Part shown: positions 8,417 through 22,196 of the stretch, in pieces
Layout of the letters: each line of letters starts with the position of its first letter
How positions within the stretch are numbered: position 1 is the stretch's first letter
Source of the DNA: Paracoccaceae bacterium
GTDB lineage: Bacteria; Pseudomonadota; Alphaproteobacteria; Rhodobacterales; Rhodobacteraceae
Assembly: GCA_018222585.1 (NCBI GenBank)
Contig: JAAFAB010000005.1
Location: 186,001 to 250,000 of the forward strand
Direction: 5' to 3'
Length of the DNA stretch: 64,000 bases
Made by a program: the position numbers and the translations under genes
The notes under the pieces: model-generated
Database searches by the model: none
What the model was told of the DNA's origin: nothing
What the model saw: only the letters and a program-made list of their open reading frames with translations

Positions 8417-9247
8417 TTACTTGACGGCGCCGAAGGTCAGGCCGCGAACGAGCTGTTTCTGGCTGAACCAGCCCATGATGAGGATCGGCGCGATGGCCAT
8501 GGTGGAGGCCGCCGAGAGCTTGGCGTAGAACAGCCCTTCCGGCGACGAGTAGGAGGCGATGAAGGCCGTCAGCGGCGCCGCCTTGGCTGCCGTCAGGTTC
8601 AGCGTCCAGAAGGCTTCGTTCCAGGCCAGGATGATGTTCAGCAGCACGGTCGAGGCCATGCCCGGCACCGCCATCGGCAGCAGGACGTGCACCACTTCGC
8701 CCCGCAGGGTCGCCCCGTCCATCCGTGCGGCTTCCAGGATCTCGCCCGGGATTTCGCGGAAGTAGGTGTAGAGCATCCAGATGATGATCGGCAGGTTGAT
8801 CAGCGTCAGCACGATGACCAGGCCCAGCTTGGTGTCCAGCAGCCCCAGGGTGCGGAACATCAGGTAGATCGGCACCAGCACCCCGACCGGCGGCAGCATC
8901 TTGGTGGACAGCATCCACATCAGCACGTCCTTGGTGCGCTTGCCCGGCACGAAGGCCATGGCCCAGGCGGCAGGCACCGCGATCACCAGGCCCAGCAGGG
9001 TCGAGCCGACCGAGATCACCACCGAGTTCCAGAAGTGGCGGAAGTAGTTCGACCGTTCCTGCACCTCGATGTAGTTCTCGAAAGTCCAGTTGAAGCCGAG
9101 GAAGATCGGCGGATCGGCGATCGCCTGGGCCTCGGTCTTGAAGCTGGTGAGGATGGTCCAGAGGATCGGGAAGAAGATCAGCAGACCGATCACCCAGGCC
9201 ACGACAGTGTTCACCGCCATGCGCTGCGTCGTCACTTTACGCGCCAT
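8417..9247 (-). CDS. smoG: Sorbitol/mannitol ABC transporter, permease
   Basis: A 276-residue carbohydrate ABC permease (MalG type), an inner-membrane half of the polyol importer. It has six predicted membrane segments and the cytoplasmic EAA loop EAARMDGATLRGEVVHVLLP followed by P-G, which docks to the ATPase. It starts after the smoF gene and a 123-bp spacer holding an intergenic repeat, and precedes smoK. It forms a heterodimer with SmoF. Family identity is clear; the substrate is from operon context. Confidence 0.92.
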   Translation of the reverse strand: MARKVTTQRMAVNTVVAWVIGLLIFFPILWTILTSFKTEAQAIADPPIFLGFNWTFENYIEVQERSNYFRHFWNSVVISVGSTLLGLVIAVPAAWAMAFVPGKRTKDVLMWMLSTKMLPPVGVLVPIYLMFRTLGLLDTKLGLVIVLTLINLPIIIWMLYTYFREIPGEILEAARMDGATLRGEVVHVLLPMAVPGMASTVLLNIILAWNEAFWTLNLTAAKAAPLTAFIASYSSPEGLFYAKLSAASTMAIAPILIMGWFSQKQLVRGLTFGAVK

Positions 9248-9277
9248 GTCCGTTCCTCCTCGCGCGGCCCTGTTGCA

Positions 9278-9345
9278 TCACTTGGCCGGAAATACCTCGG
9301 GGTGAATGCGCCGCAGGCGCAGAGGGGCGGCGCCCCTCCTGCCCC
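9278..9345 (-). repeat. Intergenic palindromic element copy (inside smo operon)
   Basis: GGCCGGAAATACCTC (9284-9298) is the complement of the GAGGTATTT(T)CGGCC core found at 54183 and 59200. It is followed by small hairpins (GCGCCGCAGGCGC, and GGGGCGGCGCCCC). This truncated copy sits between smoF and smoG, so it is transcribed as part of the operon. Confidence 0.55.
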
Positions 9346-9370
9346 GGCTGTTGGAAGACCTCTCTCATGC

Positions 9371-10243
9371 TCAGGCCTCCAGGTTCTTGCCGATCATCCG
9401 CATCAGGAAGATCGCGACGATATTGGCCAGCACGATGGCCACCACGCCACCCGCGGACCCCGTGCCGACGTCGAAGCGCAGCAGGCTCTCGGCGTAGACG
9501 AGGTAGGTCAGGTTGGTCGAGGCATTGCCCGGGCCGCCATTGGTGGTCACCAGGATCTCGGCGAAGACCGACAGCAGGAAGATGGTCTGGATCAGCACCA
9601 CCACGGTCACCGCCCGCGCCAGGTGCGGCACGACGATGTAGAAGAAGCGCGAGAACGGCCCGGCGCCGTCCATCTCGGCGGCCTCCAGCTGCTCGCGGTC
9701 CAGCGACTGCATGGCGGTCAGCAGGATCAGCGTGGCGAAGGGCAGCCACTGCCAGCTGACGATGCCGATGATCGACATCAGCGGCGCCTGGGCGAGAAAG
9801 TCGAAGGGCTCGAGCCCGAGGAACTGCGCCAGGTAGGCAAAGAGCCCGTTCACCGGGTTCATGAACATGTTCTTCCAGACCAGCGCCGAAACGGTGGGCA
9901 TGACGAAGAAGGGTGCGATGACGAGGATGCGCACGATCCCCTGCCCCCACATCGGCTGGTCCAGCAGCAGGCCCAGCAGGACGCCGCCCACGACGGTGAT
10001 CAGCAGCACGCCCCCGACCAGCAGCAGGGTGTTGACGATGGCGGCGGTGAAGGCCGGATCGGTCAGGAAATACTTGTAGTTCTCCCAGCCCACGTAGGGG
10101 TTGTTGCCGGGCATCAGCAGGTTGTAGCGCAGCAGGGAGAAGTAGATGGTCATCCCCAGCGGGATAAGCATCCATCCCAGTAGCAGCAGCACGGAGGGTG
10201 AGATCATCAGCCGCGCGGCGGCGCGGGAATGCTGGGTCGCCAT
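9371..10243 (-). CDS. smoF: Sorbitol/mannitol ABC transporter, permease
   Basis: A 290-residue MalF-type sugar ABC permease. Six hydrophobic segments are visible, beginning with ARLMISPSVLLLLGWMLIPLG. The EAA loop EAAEMDGAGPFSRFFYIVVP lies in the second half. It pairs with SmoG in the membrane and receives polyol from SmoE. It lies 101 bp after smoE, and that gap contains two strong hairpins which may lower permease expression relative to the binding protein. The substrate is inferred from the operon. Confidence 0.92.
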   Translation of the reverse strand: MATQHSRAAARLMISPSVLLLLGWMLIPLGMTIYFSLLRYNLLMPGNNPYVGWENYKYFLTDPAFTAAIVNTLLLVGGVLLITVVGGVLLGLLLDQPMWGQGIVRILVIAPFFVMPTVSALVWKNMFMNPVNGLFAYLAQFLGLEPFDFLAQAPLMSIIGIVSWQWLPFATLILLTAMQSLDREQLEAAEMDGAGPFSRFFYIVVPHLARAVTVVVLIQTIFLLSVFAEILVTTNGGPGNASTNLTYLVYAESLLRFDVGTGSAGGVVAIVLANIVAIFLMRMIGKNLEA

Positions 10244-10277
10244 GGGTCGCCCCTTCGAATGTAAACTGGATCAAGTG

Positions 10278-10331
10278 CCTGATCCTGTGCGGATCAGGAG
10301 AGGCGGGGCAACCCCGAAGGGTCGCCCCGCC
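10278..10331 (-). other. Two intercistronic hairpins between smoE and smoF
   Basis: CCTGATCC-TGTGC-GGATCAGG (10278-10298, perfect 8-bp stem) lies beside GGCGGGGC...GCCCCGCC (10302-10331, 8-bp stem extended internally by ACCC-cgaa-GGGT). No long T tract follows, so they are more likely partial attenuators or 3' mRNA-stabilising structures behind the binding-protein gene, as known for malE-malF. Confidence 0.6.
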
Positions 10332-10344
10332 CGGCGCGTCGGGA

Positions 10345-11649
10345 TCAGTAGCCCGAACGCTCCATTTCACGGGTGGTCAGGGTCTGGGCGTTTTCCAGAG
10401 CCTGCTGGGCAGTGACCTGGCCGGCAAGCGCCGCCGAGAACTGCTGACCGACCGCGGTGCCGATGCCCTGGAACTCGGGGATCGCCACGAACTGCACGCC
10501 GACGTAAGGCACGGGGTCGACGGTCGGGTTCTGCGGGTCAGCCGCGTTGATCGACTCCAGGGTCATTTCCGCGAAGGGTGCCGCGTCCAGGTACTCCTGG
10601 TTCTCGTAGAGCGAGGTGCGGGTGCCCGGGGGAACGTTGGCCCAGCCTTCGTTTGCCGCGACCAGCTCGGTGTATTCCTTGCTGGTGGCCCAGGCCACGA
10701 AGGCCTTGGCGGCGTCGGTCTTCTCGGAGCCGGCGGGGATCGCCAGGTTCCAGGCCCAGAGCCAGTTGCCGCGCTTGCCGAGGCCCTTGTCGGGTGCCAG
10801 GGCGAAACCGACCTTGTCGGCCACGGTGCTGTCAGCAGGGTTGGTCACGAAGGAGGCCGCCACGGTGGCGTCGATCCACATGCCGCACTTGCCTTGCTGG
10901 AACAGGGCGAGGTTTTCGTTGAAGCCGTTCGAGGAGGCGCCCGGAGGACCGTAGTTGTTCATCAGGTCCAGGTAGTCGGTCAGCGTGGCTTCCCACTCCG
11001 GGGTGTCGAACTGGGCGTTCCACTCTTCGTCGAACCAGCGCGCGCCGTAGGAGTTCGCCATGGCGGTCAGGAAGGCCATGTTCTCGCCCCAGCCGGCCTT
11101 GCCGCGCAGGCAGATGCCGTAGACGTCGCCTTCGGTCATGGCGGCGGCGGCTTCCTTGATGAAGTCCCAGGTGGGGGCGTCGGGCATTTCCAGCCCGGCA
11201 GCTTCCATCAGGTCCTTGCGGTACATGACCATCGAGCTTTCGCCGTAGAAGGGCGCGGCGTAGAGGGTGCCGTCGGTGGTCAGGCCACCCGCGATGGCGG
11301 GCAGGATGTCGTCGGCGTCATAGCCTTCGGGCATGTCGGTCAGCGGCACCAGCCAGTCCTGGCCGGCCCAGATCGGAACCTCATAGGTGCCGATGGTCAT
11401 GACGTCGAACTGGCCGCCATTGGTGGCGATGTCCTGGGTGACGCGCTGACGCAGCACGTTCTCTTCCAGGGTCACCCATTCCAGCTCGATGCCGGGATTC
11501 TTGGCGGTGAAGTCATCCGTCAGCTTCTGCATACGGATCATGTCACCGTTGTTCACGGTGGCGATGGTGATGGTCTCGGCCGAGGCCGCGGATGCGGTCA
11601 GGGCACCGGCGGCGCAGGCAAGCAGCCCGGCCCGGAGTGTCAAGGTCAT
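10345..11649 (-). CDS. smoE: Sorbitol/mannitol ABC transporter, periplasmic binding protein
   Basis: A 434-residue extracellular solute-binding protein family 1 member that captures polyols in the periplasm for SmoFGK. Residues 1-24 form a Sec signal peptide ending ASAASA before ETITIATVNNGDMIRM. The mature part has the two-lobed SBP sequence pattern. The ATG at 11649 was chosen because GGGAGGAAT stands before it; an in-frame start 15 codons upstream would break the signal peptide. It is the first gene of the transport operon, behind a SorC-family regulator gene. Polyol specificity is inferred from mtlK and the gene order, which match the characterised R. sphaeroides smo operon. Confidence 0.92.
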   Translation of the reverse strand: MTLTLRAGLLACAAGALTASAASAETITIATVNNGDMIRMQKLTDDFTAKNPGIELEWVTLEENVLRQRVTQDIATNGGQFDVMTIGTYEVPIWAGQDWLVPLTDMPEGYDADDILPAIAGGLTTDGTLYAAPFYGESSMVMYRKDLMEAAGLEMPDAPTWDFIKEAAAAMTEGDVYGICLRGKAGWGENMAFLTAMANSYGARWFDEEWNAQFDTPEWEATLTDYLDLMNNYGPPGASSNGFNENLALFQQGKCGMWIDATVAASFVTNPADSTVADKVGFALAPDKGLGKRGNWLWAWNLAIPAGSEKTDAAKAFVAWATSKEYTELVAANEGWANVPPGTRTSLYENQEYLDAAPFAEMTLESINAADPQNPTVDPVPYVGVQFVAIPEFQGIGTAVGQQFSAALAGQVTAQQALENAQTLTTREMERSGY

Positions 11650-11737
11650 GGAATATTCCTCCCAGTGGTCACAACCAGGCAGCGCGGTGAGCAACTGCCC
11701 AAGTCATGAGCCATTACCCACACGAGGGCGTGCGACA

Positions 11738-11755
11738 AGTCAAGAGACTTTTGAC
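11738..11755 (-). promoter_or_regulatory. Candidate smoE promoter -35 and overlapping inverted repeat
   Basis: GTCAA-N7-TTGAC (11739-11755) overlaps a -35-like TTGACT on the minus strand (11743-11738). It lies about 90 bp before the smoE start, between the regulator gene and the transport genes. It is placed as expected for an operator of the SorC-type regulator; no clear -10 is visible at 17 bp. Confidence 0.35.
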
Positions 11756-11783
11756 GCTGCAGCGCAGAGAGGGCGGGAGGGCC

Positions 11784-12740
11784 TCAGCCGGCCAGAAGGG
11801 CCGTGGCAGTGTCCTCGTCGGTGATCAGCCCGGTCACCAGCCCGCCCTTCAGCGCGGCACGCAAGGCATTGATCTTGCTGGGGCCTCCGGCGATGCACAG
11901 GGTCTTGCCCGCGCGGACCGGAACCTGGACGCCGACCATCATGCGGTTGACCGCATGGTCGAGGTAGCGCCCCTGCTCGTCGAAGACATGGCCGCAGATC
12001 TCGCCCGCGGCGCCGGCGGCGCGCAGGCTGTCCAGCTCGTCCCTGGTGATGAAACCGTCAACGAACAAAGGGGCATCGTCGGCCATCTGGCCAATCCCGA
12101 CGATCACCGTATCGGCGGTTTCGGCCAGGGCTCGCGCACTTCGCACATGCGGCAGGGAATGATAGAGCGCCAGCTCGTCCTCGTCGCGCGCCATGACCGG
12201 AACCGACATCGGGTAGTGCGCCGCCTTGGTGCGATCGGCGAATCGCATGACCACCTCGTAGAAGCTGGCAGAGCCGTCCGGGGCGACGTTTCCGATCAGC
12301 GAGACCAGCCGGTGCGCCGAGCCGTCCAGCGCCTGCATCTCGTCGGCGACCGCCTTCAGTGTCCGCCCGGTGCCAAGGCCGATGACCTGCGGCTCGGCGC
12401 TTGCGAAGAAGCTTTCCAGGTAGCCCGCCGCCATCGGGGCGATCGCCTTCAGCCAGTCCCCGGCGCCGCGCAGGCTGGGGGCGATGCGCACCGTCTCCAG
12501 CCCGTGCCGCTGGCACAACTCGCGGCCCATCTGCTGACAGGCGGCGATGGGATGCTCGATGCGAACCCGGATCATGCCTTCCTGGGCCGCGCGGGCGACC
12601 AGCCGCTGCGCCCCCTGGCGCGAGATCCCCAACTCCTCGGCGATCCGGTCCTGGCGCATCCCGCCCACGTAGTAGAGCCATGCCGCGCGGGCCGCATCGT
12701 CCTTGCGTCCCCGATCCTCGTCGCCGTTGCCTGCCGCCAT
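11784..12740 (-). CDS. smoC: SorC/DeoR-type sugar-binding transcriptional regulator of polyol genes
   Basis: A 318-residue SorC-family regulator. The N-terminal helix-turn-helix reads MRQDRIAEELGISRQGAQRLVARA (about 28-51). The rest is the sugar-phosphate-binding domain related to NagB/DeoR effector domains, with LGTGRTLKAVADEM and the C-terminal GGPSKINALRAALKGG. It lies directly upstream of smoE on the same strand, as smoC does in the R. sphaeroides polyol operon, and probably controls that operon in response to a polyol or sugar phosphate. The symbol is given by synteny and family; the effector is unknown. Confidence 0.83.
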   Translation of the reverse strand: MAAGNGDEDRGRKDDAARAAWLYYVGGMRQDRIAEELGISRQGAQRLVARAAQEGMIRVRIEHPIAACQQMGRELCQRHGLETVRIAPSLRGAGDWLKAIAPMAAGYLESFFASAEPQVIGLGTGRTLKAVADEMQALDGSAHRLVSLIGNVAPDGSASFYEVVMRFADRTKAAHYPMSVPVMARDEDELALYHSLPHVRSARALAETADTVIVGIGQMADDAPLFVDGFITRDELDSLRAAGAAGEICGHVFDEQGRYLDHAVNRMMVGVQVPVRAGKTLCIAGGPSKINALRAALKGGLVTGLITDEDTATALLAG

Positions 12741-12755
12741 CTCGTGCCAAGTTCC

Positions 12756-13460
12756 CTAGAATAGATCCGGAGCAATGTGCGGCATCCAGGAGAAATCTGC
12801 AAAGATCCTCTTGGGGGCCAGCCGCAGCTCGGTTGTCAGGTCCAGCCCCTCGAGGTGGCTGCCACCGCGGAAGTGCCAGACCTCCATGCCCGCCGCGCGG
12901 GCGGCGCGGATACCCGGAAGGCTGTCCTCGATCACCAGGCAGGCGGCGGGATCCACCCCCGCCTTCTCGGCGGCGCGCAGGAAGAGATCCGGCGCCGGCT
13001 TGCCGCGCGCCACTTCCGAAGCGGTGGTGTAGCGCGCGCCGAAGTGATCGGTCAGCCCGGCGATCTCCATCGAGCGCTTCAGCCGCGGCTCCGAGGAGGA
13101 GGTGGCGATGCAGAAGGGCACCCGCAGCCGCTCCAGCACCGGGATCACCCCGGGCATGACGCGCAGGTCGGCCTCGAAGGCGGCCAGCAGGCGGGCCCGG
13201 TAGGCGGTTTCGAAGCCCTCGGGCAGGTCGATGCCGAACTCGGCCCGGATCTGCGCCAGCACGACAGGATAGGACCGGCCGAGGAAATGCCGCGCGATAT
13301 AGGCCAGGTCGACCGTGATACCATGCAGCGCCAGCTCGGCCACCAGCATCCGGGCGCTGATCACCTCGCTGTCCACCAGCACGCCGTCGAAGTCGAAGAT
13401 GACCAGCTCGGCGGTCTTCATGACCGGCGGCGGGGCCTCTGTGCTGGCGGAACCTGTCAC
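12756..13460 (-). CDS. HAD-superfamily hydrolase (beta-phosphoglucomutase-like phosphatase)
   Basis: A 234-residue HAD IA hydrolase. Motif I is FDFDGVLVDSE with the nucleophile aspartate, followed by a helical cap and motif II ATSSSEPR; motifs III/IV appear as GKPAPDLFL and VIEDSLPGIRAARAAG. It probably dephosphorylates a sugar phosphate or polyol phosphate. The GTG at 13460 was chosen because GGGAGG stands just before it; the family core would also be complete from the ATG at 13421. It is separated from the smoC-like gene by only 15 bp, so both are probably co-transcribed, suggesting a role in polyol metabolism. Substrate unknown. Confidence 0.82.
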   Translation of the reverse strand: MTGSASTEAPPPVMKTAELVIFDFDGVLVDSEVISARMLVAELALHGITVDLAYIARHFLGRSYPVVLAQIRAEFGIDLPEGFETAYRARLLAAFEADLRVMPGVIPVLERLRVPFCIATSSSEPRLKRSMEIAGLTDHFGARYTTASEVARGKPAPDLFLRAAEKAGVDPAACLVIEDSLPGIRAARAAGMEVWHFRGGSHLEGLDLTTELRLAPKRIFADFSWMPHIAPDLF

Positions 13461-13541
13461 CCTGCCCTCCCTGGCATGGTCAATGAGCCCCCTGATGCCC
13501 CTTTCGCCGCCCCCATGCAAGGGCCGGGGTCGAAACGACAA

Positions 13542-13565
13542 AAGGCGACCCCGGGGGGCCGCCTT
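13542..13565 (-). terminator. Terminator after guaB
   Basis: On the minus strand AAGGCGGCCCC-CC-GGGGTCGCCTT (11-bp stem with one G-T pair), followed by TTGTCGTTTCG, 24 bp after the guaB stop codon. A good rho-independent terminator. Confidence 0.75.
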
Positions 13566-13589
13566 CCGTTTCCTCCGCCTCAGGCGCAC

Positions 13590-17450
<3,861 letters not shown>

Positions 17451-17489
17451 CAGACCACCGGATCTGGCCGCGCGTCCGGCCAAAAGGGC

Positions 17490-17546
17490 GCCCCAGGGCT
17501 CTGCCCCGGCAAGGCCCCCCGGCACATTTGCGGCCAGTTGAAAGAC
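17490..17546 (+). repeat. Degenerate copy of the intergenic palindromic element
   Basis: GGGCTCTGCCCCGG, a CCCCCC run and ATTTGCGGCCAGTTGAAAG follow in the same order as in the fuller copy at 54152-54206 (GGGCTCTGCCCCC, CCCCCC, GGAGGTATTTTCGGCC). Strongly diverged, just before tRNA-Gly. Confidence 0.35.
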
Positions 17547-17641
17547 CAGGCCAGGGGAAACGTCCCCCTCCCCGCGCGGCGGCCCGCGCACCGCTTTCGG
17601 CTTGACGAGTCCGCGGCCTTGGCATAGCTCACGATAGCGCG

Positions 17642-17715
17642 GCGGGTATGATGTAATGGTAGCCTGTCAGCTTCCCAAGCTGAACGCGCGGGTTCGATTC
17701 CCGCTACCCGCTCCA
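17642..17715 (+). tRNA. tRNA-Gly (anticodon CCC)
   Basis: A 74-nt cloverleaf with acceptor stem GCGGGTA/TACCCGC and encoded CCA. The anticodon stem is TCAGC/GCTGA with loop TTCCCAA (anticodon CCC), and the T-loop GGTTCGATTCC is present. It reads GGG glycine codons. Confidence 0.95.
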
Positions 17716-17827
17716 AGCCTTCGCCGCGCAGCATCCTTCCCGCGCCCGGTGCCGGGCGGCCCTCTCTTTGGACCGTTCCGAAGCTCTGGCCCGGCGCCCC
17801 AGGGTGCCCGATCACCGGCCGAGACAC

Positions 17828-18925
17828 TTGCAAGATTTCCTGAAGACTGCCCGCCGCCTCATTGCCCTCTGCCTGCTGGGCTATATCGGAGGTCTGGCGG
17901 CGCATCTGCTGGGACTGCCCCTGCCCTACATGCTGGGATCGCTCTTCGCCGTGGCGCTGATCACCGCGCTGCTGCCCCGCGCCCTGCCCGATGACTATAC
18001 CTTCCCCGAAGTCTTCCGTTCCCTCTTCATCGCCGTCATCGGCACTACCATCGGCGCCCAGATCACCTGGGAGATCCTCGGCCACCTGCCGCGCATGGTG
18101 CCCTCGATCCTTGCGCTGACCCTCTTCGTGCCGCTGACCCAGGCGGTCAACTACCAGATCTTCCGCCGTGTCGGCGGCTATGACCGGGCCACGGCCTTCT
18201 ACGCCGGGGCGCCGGGCGGGCTGATCGACTCCATCGTCGCCGGCGAGGCGGCGGGGGCCGATGTGCAGATCCTCGCCGTGCAGCAGTTCCTGCGCATCAT
18301 CGTCGTGGTCTCGATGCTGCCCGTCGGCCTCTCGCTGTGGTACGGGCACCCGGTGGGCTCCTCCGCCGGGATCACCCTCAACAAGGGCGATGTCGGGCTG
18401 GATCACCTGCCCGAGGTGATCGGCGCCGCACTGGTCGGCCTCGTCGTCTTCCGCCGTCTCAACCTGCCCGCCGCGCAGCTGATCGGGCCGCTGATCTGTG
18501 CTGCCGCCTTGACCCTGTCGGGGCTGGCGGTGATCGAGGCGCCGGGCTGGGTGGTCTCGGGCTGCCAGGTGGTGATCGGCACCTCGCTGGGCACCCGCTT
18601 CATCGGGGTCGAGTGGAAGCGGCTGCTGCGCGCAGGCTGGCTTTCGGGGCTTTCGGTGGCCTCGATGATCATCATCGGGCTGGGGCTGGCGCTGCCGGTG
18701 GCGCCCCTGACCGGCCAGCACCCGGACGTGCTGGTGATCTCCTTCGCGCCGGGCGGGGTGACCGAGATGGCCCTGGTCGCCCTGTCGCTGAACACCAACC
18801 CGGCGGTGGTCACCCTGCATCACCTCTACCGCATCGTGCTGACCGTGCTCTGCCTCGGCTTCGCCTCGAAACGCGGCTGGTTCGACTCGCCCCGGCCCAC
18901 AGGGCCCTCCGGTCCCGGCGCATGA
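17828..18925 (+). CDS. AbrB-family (PF05145) integral membrane protein
   Basis: About 365 residues and around ten membrane segments in two repeats (for example GYIGGLAAHLLGLPLPYMLGS near the N-terminus). The segments FYAGAPGGLIDSIVAGEA and SFAPGGVTEMALVALSL carry the paired APGG motif of the AbrB/duplicated membrane domain family. This family was once labelled ammonia monooxygenase regulator but behaves like a transporter; the substrate is unknown. No ATG is available. TTG codons at 17768 and 17828 and a GTG at 17804 are possible starts, none with a clear ribosome binding site. The last codon overlaps the following GNAT gene by 4 bp. Confidence 0.75.
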   Translation: MQDFLKTARRLIALCLLGYIGGLAAHLLGLPLPYMLGSLFAVALITALLPRALPDDYTFPEVFRSLFIAVIGTTIGAQITWEILGHLPRMVPSILALTLFVPLTQAVNYQIFRRVGGYDRATAFYAGAPGGLIDSIVAGEAAGADVQILAVQQFLRIIVVVSMLPVGLSLWYGHPVGSSAGITLNKGDVGLDHLPEVIGAALVGLVVFRRLNLPAAQLIGPLICAAALTLSGLAVIEAPGWVVSGCQVVIGTSLGTRFIGVEWKRLLRAGWLSGLSVASMIIIGLGLALPVAPLTGQHPDVLVISFAPGGVTEMALVALSLNTNPAVVTLHHLYRIVLTVLCLGFASKRGWFDSPRPTGPSGPGA

Positions 18926-19392
18926 CGTCGACCGTGGCGATTCGCCCGGCCTCGGCGCGGGACCTCGACACCCTGGTGCCCCTCTACCGCGCCTTCTTCG
19001 ACGAGGATCGCATCGCCACGCCAACCGAGGCCCTGCGTGCAAACCTGGCCCTGATGCTGGCAGATTCGCGGGCGCGGATCCTGCTGGCGGAAGAGGACGG
19101 GACGCCGCTCGGCCTCGCGGCGGGCTCCCTGACCTACGGCGTCGAGTTCGGCTGCGCGGCGGAGCTGGAAGACCTCTATGTCCGCCCCGTGGCCCGGGGC
19201 CGGGGCCTGGCCCGCAGGTTGGCGCAGGCGGTCCTGGACTGGGCCGCGGCGGAGGGCGCGGGCAAGGTCTACCTTGTCATCACGCCCGAAGCCGAGGCCG
19301 ACCAGGGGCTGACGCGGTTCTACGAGAGGCTGGGATTTGCCCGTAGTGGCCGGATCACCATGTTCCGCACCCCGGGCGCGCCAGGGACCTGA
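18922..19392 (+). CDS. GNAT-family N-acetyltransferase
   Basis: A 156-residue GNAT enzyme. It shows the acetyl-CoA-binding motif A (LEDLYVRPVARGRGLARRL, about 83-101) and a C-terminal motif B segment (FYERLGFARSG). It probably acetylates an amine of a small molecule or protein; the substrate cannot be told. The start is the ATG of an ATGA overlap with the AbrB-type gene, so the two are translationally coupled. The frame is open upstream, but that part is a shadow of the membrane protein. Confidence 0.83.
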   Translation: MTSTVAIRPASARDLDTLVPLYRAFFDEDRIATPTEALRANLALMLADSRARILLAEEDGTPLGLAAGSLTYGVEFGCAAELEDLYVRPVARGRGLARRLAQAVLDWAAAEGAGKVYLVITPEAEADQGLTRFYERLGFARSGRITMFRTPGAPGT

Positions 19393-19467
19393 TCCCCGGA
19401 GCCGGCCCACCCCCCTGAACCGCAGGTGGTTGCGGGACCAGGGCCCTGCGGGACGGAGAGCGGCCCC

Positions 19468-21315
<1,848 letters not shown>

Positions 21316-21369
21316 GGCGCGCAGCTAATCAGGCGGCGGGTCGGCGTCAAGCGGACTTGGAGAGCGTGA

Positions 21370-21466
21370 GGGGGCTCCGCCCCCCGGCTGCGCCTCCCCC
21401 CGGAGTATTTTCAGCCGTCGAATGTCAGCAGAAGGCCCCTGCCCATTCTGAGGCCGGAAATACTCC
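21370..21466 (+). repeat. Intergenic palindromic element copy
   Basis: Hairpin GGGGGC-TCC-GCCCCC (21370-21384), then CTGCGCCTCCCCCC, then the inverted pair GGAGTATTTTCAGCC (21402-21416) and GGCCGGAAATACTCC (21452-21466). The same module order recurs at 54152. It lies between the ABC-F and TRIC genes. Confidence 0.65.
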
Positions 21467-21560
21467 CGCCGGAGGCGGACGGCGAGGGCGCCGGCAGAGC
21501 CGGGGCTTGGCAGTGGCGACCGCATCGCGTTAGCTGCGCCCAAGCCGACCGGAGCCTGAC

Positions 21561-22193
21561 ATGATCGACCAACCGCTTCTCTTTGCCGCTGACGTGCTGG
21601 CGACACTGGTCTTCGCCACCACCGGGGCGCTGGTCGCCTCGCGCAAGCAGATGGATATCTTCGGCTTCATGTGGCTGGCCGCCGCGACCGGGGTCGGCGG
21701 CGGCACGCTGCGCGACCTGCTGCTGGGGGTGCCGGTGTTCTGGGTCGAGGATCCCTTTCCGCTGAGCCTCTGCCTGGGCGTGGCGGTCTTCCTGCATTTC
21801 ACCGCCAGCTCGTTCCAGTCGCGGATGAAGGTGATCCTCTGGCTGGATACCTTCGGCCTGGGCTTTGCGGTGATCGCCGGCACGCTGAAGGCGCTGGACC
21901 AGGGCACCGCCGGGATCATCGCCGTGGTCATGGGGGTCTTTTCCGGCACCGTCGGCGGGATCATCCGCGACACCCTGGGACAGGAACCCTCGATCATCCT
22001 CAAGCGCGAGATCTACGTCACCGCCGCCGCCCTCGGGGCCTTCACCACGGTGATGATCCTCGGCGCGGGCGAAACCCGGGTGCTGGGCGCGGCGGCCGGA
22101 TTCGCCGTGATCTTCGCCCTGCGCGGCGCCGCCGTTCTGCGCAACTTGGCGCTTCCGGTCTACAATCCGCGCGCCGGGCGGGATTACTCCTGA
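21561..22193 (+). CDS. Trimeric intracellular cation (TRIC) channel family protein, YicG-like (UPF0126)
   Basis: A 210-residue integral membrane protein with about seven membrane segments. It is built from two homologous halves, each carrying the glycine-rich element (GVGGGTLRDLLLG in the first, GTVGGIIRDTLG in the second) typical of prokaryotic TRIC channels. These form trimers and conduct monovalent cations. Length is canonical. It stands alone between an intergenic repeat and the convergent acyltransferase gene. The physiological role in bacteria is not known. Confidence 0.88.
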   Translation: MIDQPLLFAADVLATLVFATTGALVASRKQMDIFGFMWLAAATGVGGGTLRDLLLGVPVFWVEDPFPLSLCLGVAVFLHFTASSFQSRMKVILWLDTFGLGFAVIAGTLKALDQGTAGIIAVVMGVFSGTVGGIIRDTLGQEPSIILKREIYVTAAALGAFTTVMILGAGETRVLGAAAGFAVIFALRGAAVLRNLALPVYNPRAGRDYS

Positions 22194-22196
22194 ACC

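Noticed and set aside
5853-10183. Two long plus-strand open frames across the polyol operon
   Set aside because: They lie opposite mtlK, smoK, smoG and smoF, have low-complexity His/Gly/Asp composition and no family match by eye.
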